A DNA stretch of 64,000 bases from Natranaeroarchaeum aerophilus (GCF_023638055.1 NZ_JAKRVY010000003.1:1-64000), one strand, 5' to 3'. Shown: positions 51,382 through 60,210, counted from the first letter of the stretch. Numbers and translations: made by a program. Notes: generated from the letters alone by a model not told the origin.

Positions 51382-51558
51382 TTAGTACTCCCCCATTTAG
51401 TATGCCCGTACAAAATGTGGTGGCTTGGTATACCAAGTCCCGCTCGTACGGCGGTGTTCGAGACCGCACCACGGCACCCCCTCTGCAGTCAGACCTCACA
51501 TGTGTCACTTGGTACACCATCACTTGGTATTATACACGGCTTCACCCTATGAAAGTCT
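51381..51558. promoter_or_regulatory. Operator-rich divergent promoter between two HTH-10 genes
   Basis: This gap contains the perfect palindrome CTTGGTATACCAAG at 51424-51437 and two further half-site-like copies, ACTTGGTACACC at 51507-51518 and ACTTGGTATTATAC at 51522-51535, spaced 15 bp apart. TTTAGTA also repeats at 51381-51387 and 51396-51402, again 15 bp apart. The ACTTGGTATTATAC copy overlaps the likely TATA of the rightward gene about 24-37 bases before its ATG. Control by one of the HTH-10 regulators is inferred. Confidence 0.65.
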
Positions 51559-52200
51559 ATGGCCACGGTTATGGAGTTCACCAGTCCAGCCGCCGAGTTC
51601 CCGCTCGGAACCGTCTTCGAGACCCTCCCGACGGTGACCGTCGAACTGGAGCGACTCATCCCCCACGAGACAGTGATCATCCCGTACTTCTGGGTTCGGG
51701 GAGCCGAGGCCACGGACATCGAGGCGGCGTTCAAATCCCACGAGGGGACGAACGATATCGAACTCGTCGACAGCGTCGAACAGGAGTACCTCATGCGCGT
51801 CGAGTGGGATCGGGAGTACGTGGGGATCCTGACGGCCCTCGCGGAGACGAATCTCGTCGTTCTCTCGGGCGTCGGAACGGCCGACGGCTGGGAGTTCGAG
51901 GTTCGCGGCGAGGAGCGCGCGGAGATCAGCGAGTTCCGCTCGTACTGCCAGGATCACGAGATTCCGATCACGATCACGGCCGTTCACTCCCTGTTACCGA
52001 TACACGGCGAGGGCTACGAACTGACTGACGCCCAGCAGGAGGCGCTCGTGCTGGCCTTCGAGCGGGGCTACTTCGATTCGCCGCGGACCACCTCGCTCGA
52101 GGAGATCGCCGACGAGCTCGGGATCACCCAGCAATCCCTGTCCTCGCGGCTCAGGCGCGGCCATCGGCGGCTTATCGACGCCACGCTGATGCCGGAGTAG
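51559..52200 (+). CDS. Bacterio-opsin-activator-type HTH-10 regulator B
   Basis: The 213-residue paralogue of the divergent gene starts MATVMEFTSPAAEFPLGTVF. Its sensor region covers residues 1-145. The C-terminal HTH-10 reads ELTDAQQEALVLAFERGYFD near 153 and EEIADELGITQQSLSSRLRR near 180. A TATA-like GGTATTATAC lies about 24-33 bases upstream and coincides with one operator repeat. The two proteins share their layout but differ clearly in sequence, so recent duplication is unlikely. Confidence 0.85.
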   Translation: MATVMEFTSPAAEFPLGTVFETLPTVTVELERLIPHETVIIPYFWVRGAEATDIEAAFKSHEGTNDIELVDSVEQEYLMRVEWDREYVGILTALAETNLVVLSGVGTADGWEFEVRGEERAEISEFRSYCQDHEIPITITAVHSLLPIHGEGYELTDAQQEALVLAFERGYFDSPRTTSLEEIADELGITQQSLSSRLRRGHRRLIDATLMPE

Positions 52201-52211
52201 CGCGCCGATTT

Positions 52212-52237
52212 ACTTATATAGATACTGTATAGTAAGT
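52212..52237 (+). promoter_or_regulatory. Imperfect dyad over the HalOD1-gene promoter
   Basis: ACTTA (52212-52216) and TAAGT (52233-52237) flank the AT-rich TATAGATACTGTATAG, giving an imperfect palindrome that also contains TATA-like sequence 40-65 bases before ATG 52277. It may be an operator; no regulator is assigned. Confidence 0.35.
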
Positions 52238-52276
52238 GGTCAGCCTCAAACGCTCAAGCCGACTAACTCTCCTGTT

Positions 52277-52615
52277 ATGAGCAAGACATGGAACGGCTGT
52301 CAACTGCAATCAATGGAGTTTTCGCGTCAGTCTCAAAGCTATCGCGCACGATACGATCCCGAGACGTGTTCTGCCGATATGGCCATCGTGAGTTCGCTTG
52401 CGAGCGTGTTAGACGTCGATCCGATCGAGCTGGAGCCGCTTCAGTACTCGGTCGATATCGACGCGCTGAACGATGTAGTGGACCACGCAAATGACGAGAT
52501 GAACGTGTCCTTTCAGTTCGAGGGCTACGACGTCTCCGTCTCGACCGACGGAACCATTGATCTCACGCCGCCCGACGAGGGGCCAACAGCTGACATGGGT
52601 CGGGGTGCCAACTGA
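52277..52615 (+). CDS. HalOD1 output-domain protein
   Basis: The 112-residue protein contains the halobacterial output domain HalOD1: IVSSLASVLDVDPIELEPLQ near residues 37-56, YSVDIDALNDVV near 57 and the C-terminal strand VSFQFEGYDVSVSTDGTIDL near 81. This domain occurs at the end of haloarchaeal signalling proteins or alone, with an unknown output. The protein is small, soluble and acidic. Its stop overlaps the next gene start (TGATG), indicating coupling. Confidence 0.85.
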   Translation: MSKTWNGCQLQSMEFSRQSQSYRARYDPETCSADMAIVSSLASVLDVDPIELEPLQYSVDIDALNDVVDHANDEMNVSFQFEGYDVSVSTDGTIDLTPPDEGPTADMGRGAN

Positions 52616-52797
52616 TGGATCGACCCGAATCTGCGATCGTCTCGGAAACGGCATTTCAGTCTGCACTCGCGTCGCTGCTCCGCCGGGCGGACGATAACGA
52701 CGTCGAGGTCGAAGGCGGGTGGGACTGTCGAAACGGCGAGGACCATCCCGACTGGGACGTCATCGTCACCGAAGTGGAAAAGAACGCCGACGACTGA
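52615..52797 (+). CDS. 60-residue protein coupled to the HalOD1 gene
   Basis: This 60-codon ORF begins within the preceding TGA (TGATG) and encodes FQSALASLLRRADDNDVEVE, then GGWDCRNGEDHPDWDVIVTE and a short tail. The EGGWxCRNG...DW pattern looks conserved-like and possibly structural. It is acidic and soluble. The function is unknown. The coupling to a signalling-output gene suggests a shared pathway. Confidence 0.6.
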   Translation: MDRPESAIVSETAFQSALASLLRRADDNDVEVEGGWDCRNGEDHPDWDVIVTEVEKNADD

Positions 52798-52805
52798 ATT
52801 CCCGT

Positions 52806-53291
52806 TCAGTAGTTCTTGAACAACACCGCCCGGACGTCGTCTTTCGTCCCCGCGTTCTCGGTCGTTCCATCCGGAAGGTCGACCTCGTAGCGCGCGTCGC
52901 CCTCCGTCTCGCGCCATTTGTCGTCGTGGGTATCGAGCAGTGACATCATCGCCGAAAGGCGGTCCTCACCGCTTTCGGCACTGTCTGATTCGTCCTCGTC
53001 ATTGGCATCCTCGTCATCCGCTTCGTCCGCGTCCTCGCTCTCCTCGTCCGTTTCGGCGTCTTCGGGCTCCGGCTCGTCCTCGGTGTCGCCCGACTCGTCG
53101 TCGCTCTCCTCGACGCCTCCAGTCCCTTCCGCGAGCACGTCATCGAGCGTTCCATCGTGGTCGTCGATCAGGTACTGGACGGCGTCGCTGATGCGGACGT
53201 GGCCGTAGGGGCCGACGATATCGGCTTCGAGTTCCGAACGCAGATCTTCCAGATACTCCTGTTGATCCTCGGTGATCTCAATTTCGGGCAT
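52806..53291 (-). CDS. Acidic hypothetical protein with disordered centre
   Basis: The 161-residue product from ATG 53291 (MPEIEITEDQ) has an N-terminal ~45-residue domain with YLEDLRSELEADIVGPYGHV and RISDAVQYLIDDHD, which looks like a small ribbon-helix or DNA-binding fold. A ~60-residue Asp/Glu/Ser linker and a C-terminal helix ending VRAVLFKNY follow. The longer frame to 53432 is rejected because its added residues are Arg/Cys-rich and atypical. It converges with the 60-residue gene. The function is unknown. Confidence 0.62.
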   Translation of the reverse strand: MPEIEITEDQQEYLEDLRSELEADIVGPYGHVRISDAVQYLIDDHDGTLDDVLAEGTGGVEESDDESGDTEDEPEPEDAETDEESEDADEADDEDANDEDESDSAESGEDRLSAMMSLLDTHDDKWRETEGDARYEVDLPDGTTENAGTKDDVRAVLFKNY

Positions 53292-53385
53292 ACTGGTCCC
53301 TGCGAAGCGAACTATTAAATAGACTGTGACGACGCGCGACGCCGCCGCTGGTCGGTGAGTGCGAAAAATACGGGCCGATTGACGC

Positions 53386-53637
53386 TCAGAGCAGGTCCTG
53401 GTCTTCGAGCTGTTCGAGCACGTCGTCGACAAAGGCCTCGGGCGTGTCGTAGGGAAAGTCCCCGCCGCCGAGTTTGGTGTTAAGCTCCATTGCGGTCATC
53501 GAGAAGTCGCCGGACTCGAACTTCGTTCCGGGTCCGTTCGGCAGCGCCGGAACGAGATCCATCGGACTGGAAATCGGGTAGTCAGCGCCCTCGAAGGCGT
53601 CGATCATCTGGTCTCTGAGGTCGTCTTTGTCTGCCAT
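53386..53637 (-). CDS. MTH865 family protein
   Basis: The 83-residue protein matches the archaeal MTH865 family, a small helical fold of unknown function: MADKDDLRDQMIDAFEGADY, then ISSPMDLVPALPNGPGTKFE and a conserved DFSMTAMELNTKLGGGDFPY. Length agrees with the family. It is cytoplasmic. It is monocistronic on the minus strand, and the next gene upstream is divergent. Confidence 0.8.
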   Translation of the reverse strand: MADKDDLRDQMIDAFEGADYPISSPMDLVPALPNGPGTKFESGDFSMTAMELNTKLGGGDFPYDTPEAFVDDVLEQLEDQDLL

Positions 53638-53739
53638 GTGTCTACACGTGAGCGGGGATAAATATTAAACTTTCGTGTAGTTCTCCCGGCGGACCGTCGT
53701 GTCAGTAGCTTTTTTGTCGTCAGTACGATATAGGTTGGC

Positions 53740-54954
53740 ATGAATCGCTCCCAGTCGTTTCTGCTGGTCTGTATCGCGATCTCCGCGCTCGCGGCGTTCA
53801 TCGTCGTTTTACCGTTCATCGAGTACGTCCTCTCGGCACTCGTGATCGCGTACGTCCTCTACCCGCTGCATCTCCGCCTCGTTCCCCGTGTCGGCGAGCG
53901 ACTCTCACCGATCCTGTTGATCACGGGGACCGTGATCGCGGCCTTGCTTCCCTTCTATTACATCGTTACAGCCCTGATCCGGGACCTCCAGAACCTCGCC
54001 CGGGGACGGACTGGGCTCGAAATCGACGAGGTCGAAGCGGCCCTGTTCGACCAGTTCGGCCTCGTCGTCGAGATCGAACCGCTGTTGATGACTGGCGCGC
54101 GCGAGTTACTGGAAGTGCTTTCTACCGGTGCGACCGGGTTCGTCGCGCTTGCACTCCGGACATCGCTGGGCCTCGCGCTCGCACTCTTTTTGATCTACTA
54201 CGGGCTGAAAGACGGCCCGGAGTTCGTCGCGTGGATCAGAGAGAACTCGCCGCTTCCGCGAGAGGTCACAGGGAACCTCTTCGAGCAGATCGAGCAGACG
54301 ACCTGGGGCGTCGTCATCGGACACATCTTCGTCGCAGTGGTTCAGGGCCTGCTCGGCGGGATCGGCCTCTGGATCGCCGGGCTTCCCAACGTCGTCTTCT
54401 GGACGTTCGTGATGATCGTGCTCGCCTTCCTCCCACTGATCGGCGCGTTCATGATCTGGGGCCCTGCGGCGATCTACCTCGTGATCGTCAGCGAGCCGAT
54501 ATCGGGGACGTTCCTCGCCCTCTACGGCGTCCTCGTCGTGAGCATGGTCGATAACTACGCCCGGCCGATCGTGATCGACAAACGCGCGCGGCTCAACCCC
54601 GGCCTCATTCTCGTCGGCGTGTTCGGCGGGGTGTACGTCCTCGGCTTCGTCGGGCTGTTCGTCGGTCCGATCATCCTCGGGATCTTCGTCGCGATGGTCG
54701 TCACGTTCGTCGACGACTACGACAAGCTCGCGGTCGGCGAGCCGGCGATCAACGCCGCCGCGACCGAACGCTCCAGCCAGGAGCTCGGGCCGGTCGATAG
54801 CTTTGATCCAAGCCAGCGGCCCGGACAACCGACCGACGACCCCACGTCGGAGCCGGAGCACGGACCAGCCGACGACCCCACGTCGGAGCCGGAGCACGGA
54901 CCAGCCGACGACCCCACGTCGGAGCCGGAGCACGGACCAGCCGACGACGAGTGA
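53740..54954 (+). CDS. AI-2E-family permease with a repeat tail
   Basis: The 404-residue membrane protein belongs to the AI-2E (PerM/TqsA) family: eight helices, with SFLLVCIAISALAAFIVVLP at the N-terminus, the long loop region DLQNLARGRTGLEIDEVE and the C-terminal transmembrane block NPGLILVGVFGGVYVLGFVG. Family members export autoinducer-2 or act as ion antiporters, so the substrate here is unknown. The last ~40 residues are a hydrophilic tail of three identical 12-residue units, DDPTSEPEHGPA, outside the conserved family domain. The gene converges with the YyaL-type gene, whose stop begins at the next base. Confidence 0.85.
   Translation: MNRSQSFLLVCIAISALAAFIVVLPFIEYVLSALVIAYVLYPLHLRLVPRVGERLSPILLITGTVIAALLPFYYIVTALIRDLQNLARGRTGLEIDEVEAALFDQFGLVVEIEPLLMTGARELLEVLSTGATGFVALALRTSLGLALALFLIYYGLKDGPEFVAWIRENSPLPREVTGNLFEQIEQTTWGVVIGHIFVAVVQGLLGGIGLWIAGLPNVVFWTFVMIVLAFLPLIGAFMIWGPAAIYLVIVSEPISGTFLALYGVLVVSMVDNYARPIVIDKRARLNPGLILVGVFGGVYVLGFVGLFVGPIILGIFVAMVVTFVDDYDKLAVGEPAINAAATERSSQELGPVDSFDPSQRPGQPTDDPTSEPEHGPADDPTSEPEHGPADDPTSEPEHGPADDE
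54835..54942 (+). repeat. Three perfect 36-bp units in the permease tail
   Basis: Units 54835-54870, 54871-54906 and 54907-54942 are identical and encode DDPTSEPEHGPA three times in frame at the C-terminus of the AI-2E-type permease. Identity at DNA level points to recent expansion. Confidence 0.9.
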
Positions 54955-57093
54955 TTACCTTGCGTCGGGAGCCAGATCTTCGGCCCACTCCAGGGCTTCC
55001 TCGATAGTCGTGACCGGCGGCGAGCAGGTGAAAGATCGACAGGTGTAGATCGTCGGCGCTCCAGATTCTGCCGTGCGGTCGTGCCAGATCGGCGGCGCTT
55101 CGTCCAGCTCCAGCGTGTCGAGCCACTCGGCCAGCCCGTCGGCCGTCGGGGGCCGTCGCGCGAGGATCCGGTTCGGCTGGTAGGTTTCTGCGAGGCGCTC
55201 GCACCACTCGTCCGGCAGCGAGTCGGCGGCGACGGTGAGTTCGAGGTCCCCGGTCCGCCGTCGATCGGCGGCCAGCGCCAGCGTCGTGTGCTCCAGCGGG
55301 CTCGACTCGATATGCTGGCCCTGTGTCGAGAGGACCGTCCCCGCGATCTCGTCGAACCGGTCGTGATCGACGAAGGGGTCGAGCGACAGCAAGACGTCAA
55401 CGGCGACGCCGAGGCTCGACGGCGTCGACTGGTCGCGGCGCTCCTGTGGCCGGGTTACCAGCGACTCGCCGCTTTCCGGCGTGTAGTAGATCGTCTTCGC
55501 CGACTCGTCCCAGAACTCGGCTTCGATCGTCCGGGCGAGATCGAGCGCGAACGCGAGGTGGTCGACGTCACCGGTCGCCTGATAGCAGTCGAATGCACCG
55601 CGGGCGAGGAAGGCGTAATCTTCGAGATAGCCCTCACCCTTGATATCGCCGCCGTCTTCGGTAGGTTTGTACCGGCGGGCGAGTTCGCCAGTGTCAGCGT
55701 TCCAGAGCTGGTCGCGTACGAACGCAAGCGCGTCCTCCGCAAGATCGGTCCAGCGCTCGTCGAGAACCAGCCCACCCTCGGCGAGTGCGGAGATCAGCAG
55801 CCCGTTCCAGCTCGCGAGGATCTTCTCGTCACGTCCCGGGCGGATGCGCTCTTCGCGAGCCGCGAACACCTGCTCGCGTGCGTCAGCGAGACGACGCTCG
55901 ACGGAGCTTTCGCCGAGATCGTACTCTTCTGCGAGCGACTCGACGCTCCGGGCGAGCGTCAGCACGGTCTTGCCCTCGAAGTTACCCGACCGGGTGATGC
56001 CGTATCGATCGCAGAACAGGTCGGCATCATCGTCGAGGATCTCCTCGATCTGGCGGGGCGTCCAGACGTAGAACTTGCCTTCCTCGCCGTCGCTCTGGGC
56101 GTCGAGCGTGCTGTAGAAGCCGCCGTGCTCGTGCTCGCCCACACCCTCCGCGTGAGTCAGCTCGCGCTCGACGAACTCGAAGGTCTCCTCGACAACGCGG
56201 GCGTAGCGATCGTCGCCGGTGAGCTGATAGCCCGCCAGATAGGCCCGCGGGATCTCTGCGTTGTCGTAGAGCATCTTCTCGAAGTGGGGCACGATCCACT
56301 CGCGGTCGGTCGCATAGCGGTGGAAGCCGCCGCCGACGTGGTCGTAGAGCCCACGGTCGGCCATCGCGTCGAGCGTTTCGATGGCGGCCTCGCGGAACGT
56401 CTCCCGGCCGGTACGCTCGTAGGCCCGCATGAGCAGGTGAATCCGTGTCGGCTGGGGGAACTTCGGGCCGTCCGGGCCAAAGCCGCCGTGGTCGCGGTCG
56501 GCCGCCCGGAGCGCCGTGTTTGCTGCGTCGGCGAGCACCGAATCGCCGACCTCGGCGGGCTGACTCGGTGTCTCCTCTAGCTGGCCTTTCGCGGCCTTCG
56601 TCCACTCCTCGGCGCGCGATTCCATCTCACCGCGTGAATCCTCCCACGAGTTTGCGATGTTGTCGAGCAGGTCGAGAAAGCCGGGCATCCCCTGGCGGCT
56701 CTCCCGCGGGAAGTACGTCCCCACGTAGAAGGGCTTTCCTTCGGGCGTGAGCCACACTGAGAGTGGCCAGCCCCCGCGTCCGCTCACCAGCTGGCAGACG
56801 GTCTGGTAGACGCTATCGAGGTCGGGCCGTTCCTCACGGTCGACCTTGATCGGCACGAAGTTCTCGTTGAGTTTCTCGGCGACCGTCTCGTCCTCGAAGC
56901 TCTCCGCTTCCATGACGTGACACCAGTGACACGCCGAGTAGCCGACCGAGAGGAAGATCGGCTGGTCGCGCTCCTCGGCGGCCGCGAGGGCCTCCTCGTC
57001 CCACGGCTGCCAGTTGACGGGGTTGTCCGCGTGCTGTCGGAGATACGGGCTCTGTTCCTCGTCGAGGCGGTTTCGACGGGTGGGATCGGTCAT
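54955..57093 (-). CDS. YyaL-type thioredoxin-domain protein (DUF255, spermatogenesis-associated 20-like)
   Basis: The 712-residue protein has an N-terminal thioredoxin-like DUF255 domain (ADNPVNWQPWDEEAL, then YSACHWCHVM with C55 and C58) and a C-terminal (alpha/alpha)6 barrel resembling N-acylglucosamine 2-epimerases, including GGFHRYATDREWIVPHFEKM near residue 255. Homologues are widespread (human SPATA20, Bacillus YyaL) with unknown activity. No export signal is seen. ATG 57093 is chosen because the family starts near SPYLRQHADNPVNW; the frame further upstream is GC-rich shadow. A 372-bp gap lies upstream. Confidence 0.88.
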   Translation of the reverse strand: MTDPTRRNRLDEEQSPYLRQHADNPVNWQPWDEEALAAAEERDQPIFLSVGYSACHWCHVMEAESFEDETVAEKLNENFVPIKVDREERPDLDSVYQTVCQLVSGRGGWPLSVWLTPEGKPFYVGTYFPRESRQGMPGFLDLLDNIANSWEDSRGEMESRAEEWTKAAKGQLEETPSQPAEVGDSVLADAANTALRAADRDHGGFGPDGPKFPQPTRIHLLMRAYERTGRETFREAAIETLDAMADRGLYDHVGGGFHRYATDREWIVPHFEKMLYDNAEIPRAYLAGYQLTGDDRYARVVEETFEFVERELTHAEGVGEHEHGGFYSTLDAQSDGEEGKFYVWTPRQIEEILDDDADLFCDRYGITRSGNFEGKTVLTLARSVESLAEEYDLGESSVERRLADAREQVFAAREERIRPGRDEKILASWNGLLISALAEGGLVLDERWTDLAEDALAFVRDQLWNADTGELARRYKPTEDGGDIKGEGYLEDYAFLARGAFDCYQATGDVDHLAFALDLARTIEAEFWDESAKTIYYTPESGESLVTRPQERRDQSTPSSLGVAVDVLLSLDPFVDHDRFDEIAGTVLSTQGQHIESSPLEHTTLALAADRRRTGDLELTVAADSLPDEWCERLAETYQPNRILARRPPTADGLAEWLDTLELDEAPPIWHDRTAESGAPTIYTCRSFTCSPPVTTIEEALEWAEDLAPDAR

Positions 57094-57465
57094 ACCCCTC
57101 GTACGGGCTGGCGACCCTAAAGGGCGTCCTTGGCGACAGACGGGCACCCGCCTCACCGACGACGACCGCGGACCGAGAGTGCCCGCACCGGAGTCGTCGG
57201 CGGGGCCAGCACTCGACCGACGACCCGACAACCGGGCCGAGAGCACGGCCCGCGCGATAGCGTGGGCTCGTGCTCGACGGGGAAGGGCAGGCGTTGTGAC
57301 GCCAGCAGAACACCTCTCCCGACGCTATCCTAACAGTGACCACGACGCCCTCGCCGATGTTACAATGTTACATTGTATACAAAGTCACAATCAGTACAAT
57401 GTGACAGTCACAATCAGTACACTGCAACAGCCGTTCTCCCACCGTCGACCCACACAGCGATCCGT
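57094..57465. other. Gene-free gap with palindromes and a long GC-rich stem
   Basis: I see no gene here. At 57362-57382 lie ACAATGTTACATTGT and TTGTATACAA, two overlapping palindromes, followed by two copies of AGTCACAATCAGTACA (57383-57398, 57406-57421). Further left, at 57241-57275, GAGCACG-GCCC and GGGC-T-CGTGCTC form an ~11-bp stem with a 12-base loop. An AT-rich palindromic block next to a GC-rich structured block could be a regulated promoter for an untranslated RNA or a long leader on the minus strand. No known RNA (SRP, RNase P) signature is present. Confidence 0.45.
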
Positions 57466-58647
57466 CTAGCGCGTCCCGGCGACGACTGCCCAGATGGCGA
57501 CGAGCGTCACGCCGAGGGTAAGCGCCACCGCGAGCACGTACCCGTTCGTATAGGCGACGCTGGCGGCTCCGAGCGGCGGCATCGCCAGCGCTCCCACCCC
57601 GCCAGCGACGTTGAAGATCCCGACGATTGCCGTGTCCTTCTCGGGGTCGTAGACGCTCAACAGCAGTGGGATGTACAGCGTCGCCGAGCCGCCAAGCCCC
57701 ATCCCGAGCAGGAAAATCGCCGGGGCGAGCATCGGTAGCTGTGGTGCAAACAGCAAGGCTACCCCTGCGGCCGCACAGGCAAGCGAGATGAGAAAGCCGC
57801 GTCGCGCCCCGATCCGGTCGGCAGCGTAGCCGCCGCCGATCCGCGAGATGATGCTCACGCCGCCGATGAGGCCGAAGGCGGTCGAAGCCGCCGCCTCGGT
57901 CAGTCCACGCGCGGCGAAGAGGTCGACGGCGTACGCCGCAAGCAGCTGATACCACGCAAAGGCAAGCGCCATGCCGACGAACAGCAACTGAAAGCGTCGC
58001 GTCCACACCAGCCCGCGGACCCAGCCACCGATCTCGCCGAGTGTCGACGCCGACGTGCCCGTCCAGGTCGGTCGACCGCAGACTACTCCGGCCGCGAGGA
58101 AGGTCACCGCCGAGACGCCCACGATGGACAGGAACGCCCGTTCGATTCCCACCGCATCGATCGCGTACTGCCACAGCGGCGGCAGGACGAACAGCCCCAG
58201 TCCGTTGCCCACGAAGATCAGGCCCGTCGCCGCCCCGCGACGCTCGTCGAACCAGCGCGGGATAACCGATGCCAGAACCACGAACACGGTCCCGAGCGCA
58301 AGTCCAAGGACGGCGAACACCACGAGCAGGCCAACAATCGAGTCGACTAGCAGGATCGTCGGCGCAAGGAGCCCTGTCGTCACCGCGCAGACCAGGACGA
58401 TCCCGCGTGCCGGAAGCCGTGCCGCAACGACGCCGATCAGCCCAGAACCGATAAAGAACGTAAACAGCATGACGGAGAAGACGACCGACAGCTCGATAAC
58501 GGGAACGCCGAAGGCGTCGGACAGCGGCGCTCTGAGGATGCCATAGGAGAGCGGTGTCCCGAAGGTAAACACCATCGCTACCGCGCCGACGACGGCAACG
58601 AACCAGCTATATCGGCTGTCGGGCGTCGCTCCGCGAGTGTCTGTCAC
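57466..58647 (-). CDS. MFS transporter, oxalate/formate-antiporter-like
   Basis: The 393-residue protein has twelve predicted membrane helices, starting after SWFVAVVGAVAMVFTFGTPL. The paired motif between helices 2 and 3 is GVVAARLPARGIVLV, and between 8 and 9 GGYAADRIGARRGFL. It resembles the monocarboxylate/oxalate-formate group of the MFS, but this is only a broad assignment. It is followed by the structured gap and YyaL-type gene on the same strand. No nearby metabolic gene suggests a substrate. Confidence 0.82.
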   Translation of the reverse strand: MTDTRGATPDSRYSWFVAVVGAVAMVFTFGTPLSYGILRAPLSDAFGVPVIELSVVFSVMLFTFFIGSGLIGVVAARLPARGIVLVCAVTTGLLAPTILLVDSIVGLLVVFAVLGLALGTVFVVLASVIPRWFDERRGAATGLIFVGNGLGLFVLPPLWQYAIDAVGIERAFLSIVGVSAVTFLAAGVVCGRPTWTGTSASTLGEIGGWVRGLVWTRRFQLLFVGMALAFAWYQLLAAYAVDLFAARGLTEAAASTAFGLIGGVSIISRIGGGYAADRIGARRGFLISLACAAAGVALLFAPQLPMLAPAIFLLGMGLGGSATLYIPLLLSVYDPEKDTAIVGIFNVAGGVGALAMPPLGAASVAYTNGYVLAVALTLGVTLVAIWAVVAGTR

Positions 58648-58689
58648 TACAGATGAATTGTCCGCCAGATGCGAAAAAGATCCCGTCTT

Positions 58690-60210
58690 TCAGTGCTGCT
58701 CGAACAGTCCGTAGCGCTCCTGAAACGCGATCGTCACGCCGTTCGTCCAGCCGAAGCCGTCCTGTAACTCGTACTCGCCACCGCCGCCGAGCCGACCGTC
58801 GGCCGTCACGTCGTACTTTTCGACCATGCGTCCCGTGCGCTCGTAGACGGTACGGGCATGATCGACCCAGCGGGTAGCGATTTCACGCGCCAGCTCGTCG
58901 TGGCCGGCGCGTTCCAGTCCGAGCACCGCGAACCAGTGCAGCGGTGCCCAGCCGTTGGGTGCGTCCCACTGCTCGCCGCTCTCGGTGAGCGTGGTGAGGA
59001 GGCCGCCACGCCGGAGGAACTGTTCTCGGAGGTGGTCGGCGACGGCGGCCGCCTGCTCGTCGCTCGCGAGACCGGTGTACAGTGGGACAGTGGCCGCGAG
59101 CGTCCACTTGGTGGTCTGTTCGTCCTCGACGAAACTATAATCGAAGTAGAAACCAGCCTCGTCGTCCCAGCAGTACTGATCGATCGCTGCCGCCCGTTGC
59201 TGTGCTGCGGTGGCGTATGCCTCGCTCGCGGCGTCGTTTCCGACGGCGGCGTGCCAGTCGGCCAGATCCCGCTCCACGCCGTACAGCAGGGCATTCAGAT
59301 CAACCGGTACCAGTTCTGTCGTGCGAATGGTCTCCATCGACGCATCCCGGTACCAGCGACTGCTGAAGTCCCAGCCTGATTCCGCGGCCGCACGGATGTC
59401 CCGGTAGAGTGTTTCCCGGTCACGGTCGGGGACTCGTTCGGCGAGTTCGACGTCCTCGTCGTAGGATTCCCGGCGCGGGCCGGCCGATTCGTCCCAGTAG
59501 CGGTTGAGTACGGCGTCGCCGAGGTCCACGACCCGCCGTGTCGCCGTTCCTGCCCCGTCGAGTTCGTCCCGGCCGTTCATCCAGAACTCGTATTCGGCGT
59601 CAAGGACGTCGAGGTACGGCTCCACGGCCTCGATCCCGCGCTCCCGTTCGAGAATCGTCACGGTTTCGGCGAACAGCGGCGGCTGTGTCCGGGAGGTCTG
59701 ATACTCGCGGGTGGCGTTTGGAACGTAGCCAAACTCCTCGACGGCCCACGCGAAGTTCTCCACGATGTTTTCGACATCCTCGAGGCGATCGCTGGCCGCC
59801 AGCCCCTCCGCGGTGAAGTAGCTGTCCCAGTAGTAGAGCTCCCGAAACCGTCCGCCGGGCGTGACATACGGCTCCGGCGTTCCGATCAGCGAGCCGTATT
59901 CGATCGCCCGCTCGTCGTCGGGATGGTCGACGAGTCTGGGCCAGAGCCCCCGGATGTGCGCTGCCATCGATTCCGGCGTCGGCTCCGGGTCGTACGCGGC
60001 CCCCTCGCTCCCGTCGGGAACCTCGAAGTGCTCCTCGACGAACGCGCGGAGATCGAACGCCGGGTCGTGGCGCCGTTCCTGGAACCGCTCGTGGATCCGG
60101 TCGGGATCCATACGGGGGACGCTGTCGACGAAGGTCTTCGAGTCCGCGAAGATGTCGCTCCGCTGGACCGCCTCGAACAGCGGACCACGGAGTGGCGGAG
60201 AGGTGGTCAT
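58690..60210 (-). CDS. Trehalase, glycoside hydrolase family 37
   Basis: The 506-residue enzyme hydrolyses trehalose to two glucose. Both GH37 signatures are present: PGGRFRELYYWDSYF near residue 140 and the C-terminal QWDAPNGWAPLHW near 410. Likely catalytic acids are the Asp in the NGRDELDG/RRESYDEDVELA region and Glu in GGGGEYELQDGFGWTNGV. No signal peptide is seen from ATG 60210, so it is cytoplasmic, handling internal or imported trehalose (an osmolyte in some haloarchaea). It stands alone, divergent from purD. Confidence 0.92.
   Translation of the reverse strand: MTTSPPLRGPLFEAVQRSDIFADSKTFVDSVPRMDPDRIHERFQERRHDPAFDLRAFVEEHFEVPDGSEGAAYDPEPTPESMAAHIRGLWPRLVDHPDDERAIEYGSLIGTPEPYVTPGGRFRELYYWDSYFTAEGLAASDRLEDVENIVENFAWAVEEFGYVPNATREYQTSRTQPPLFAETVTILERERGIEAVEPYLDVLDAEYEFWMNGRDELDGAGTATRRVVDLGDAVLNRYWDESAGPRRESYDEDVELAERVPDRDRETLYRDIRAAAESGWDFSSRWYRDASMETIRTTELVPVDLNALLYGVERDLADWHAAVGNDAASEAYATAAQQRAAAIDQYCWDDEAGFYFDYSFVEDEQTTKWTLAATVPLYTGLASDEQAAAVADHLREQFLRRGGLLTTLTESGEQWDAPNGWAPLHWFAVLGLERAGHDELAREIATRWVDHARTVYERTGRMVEKYDVTADGRLGGGGEYELQDGFGWTNGVTIAFQERYGLFEQH

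Noticed and set aside
55081..56580. Long plus-strand open frame (499 codons) opposite the YyaL-type gene
   Set aside because: Its composition is a shadow of a well-supported gene; no motif is seen and the opposite strand has the full DUF255 and barrel signatures.
57094..57465. SRP RNA or RNase P RNA gene
   Set aside because: The GC-rich structured gap lacks the conserved SRP loop sequences and the RNase P GAGGAAAGTCC-type core on both strands.
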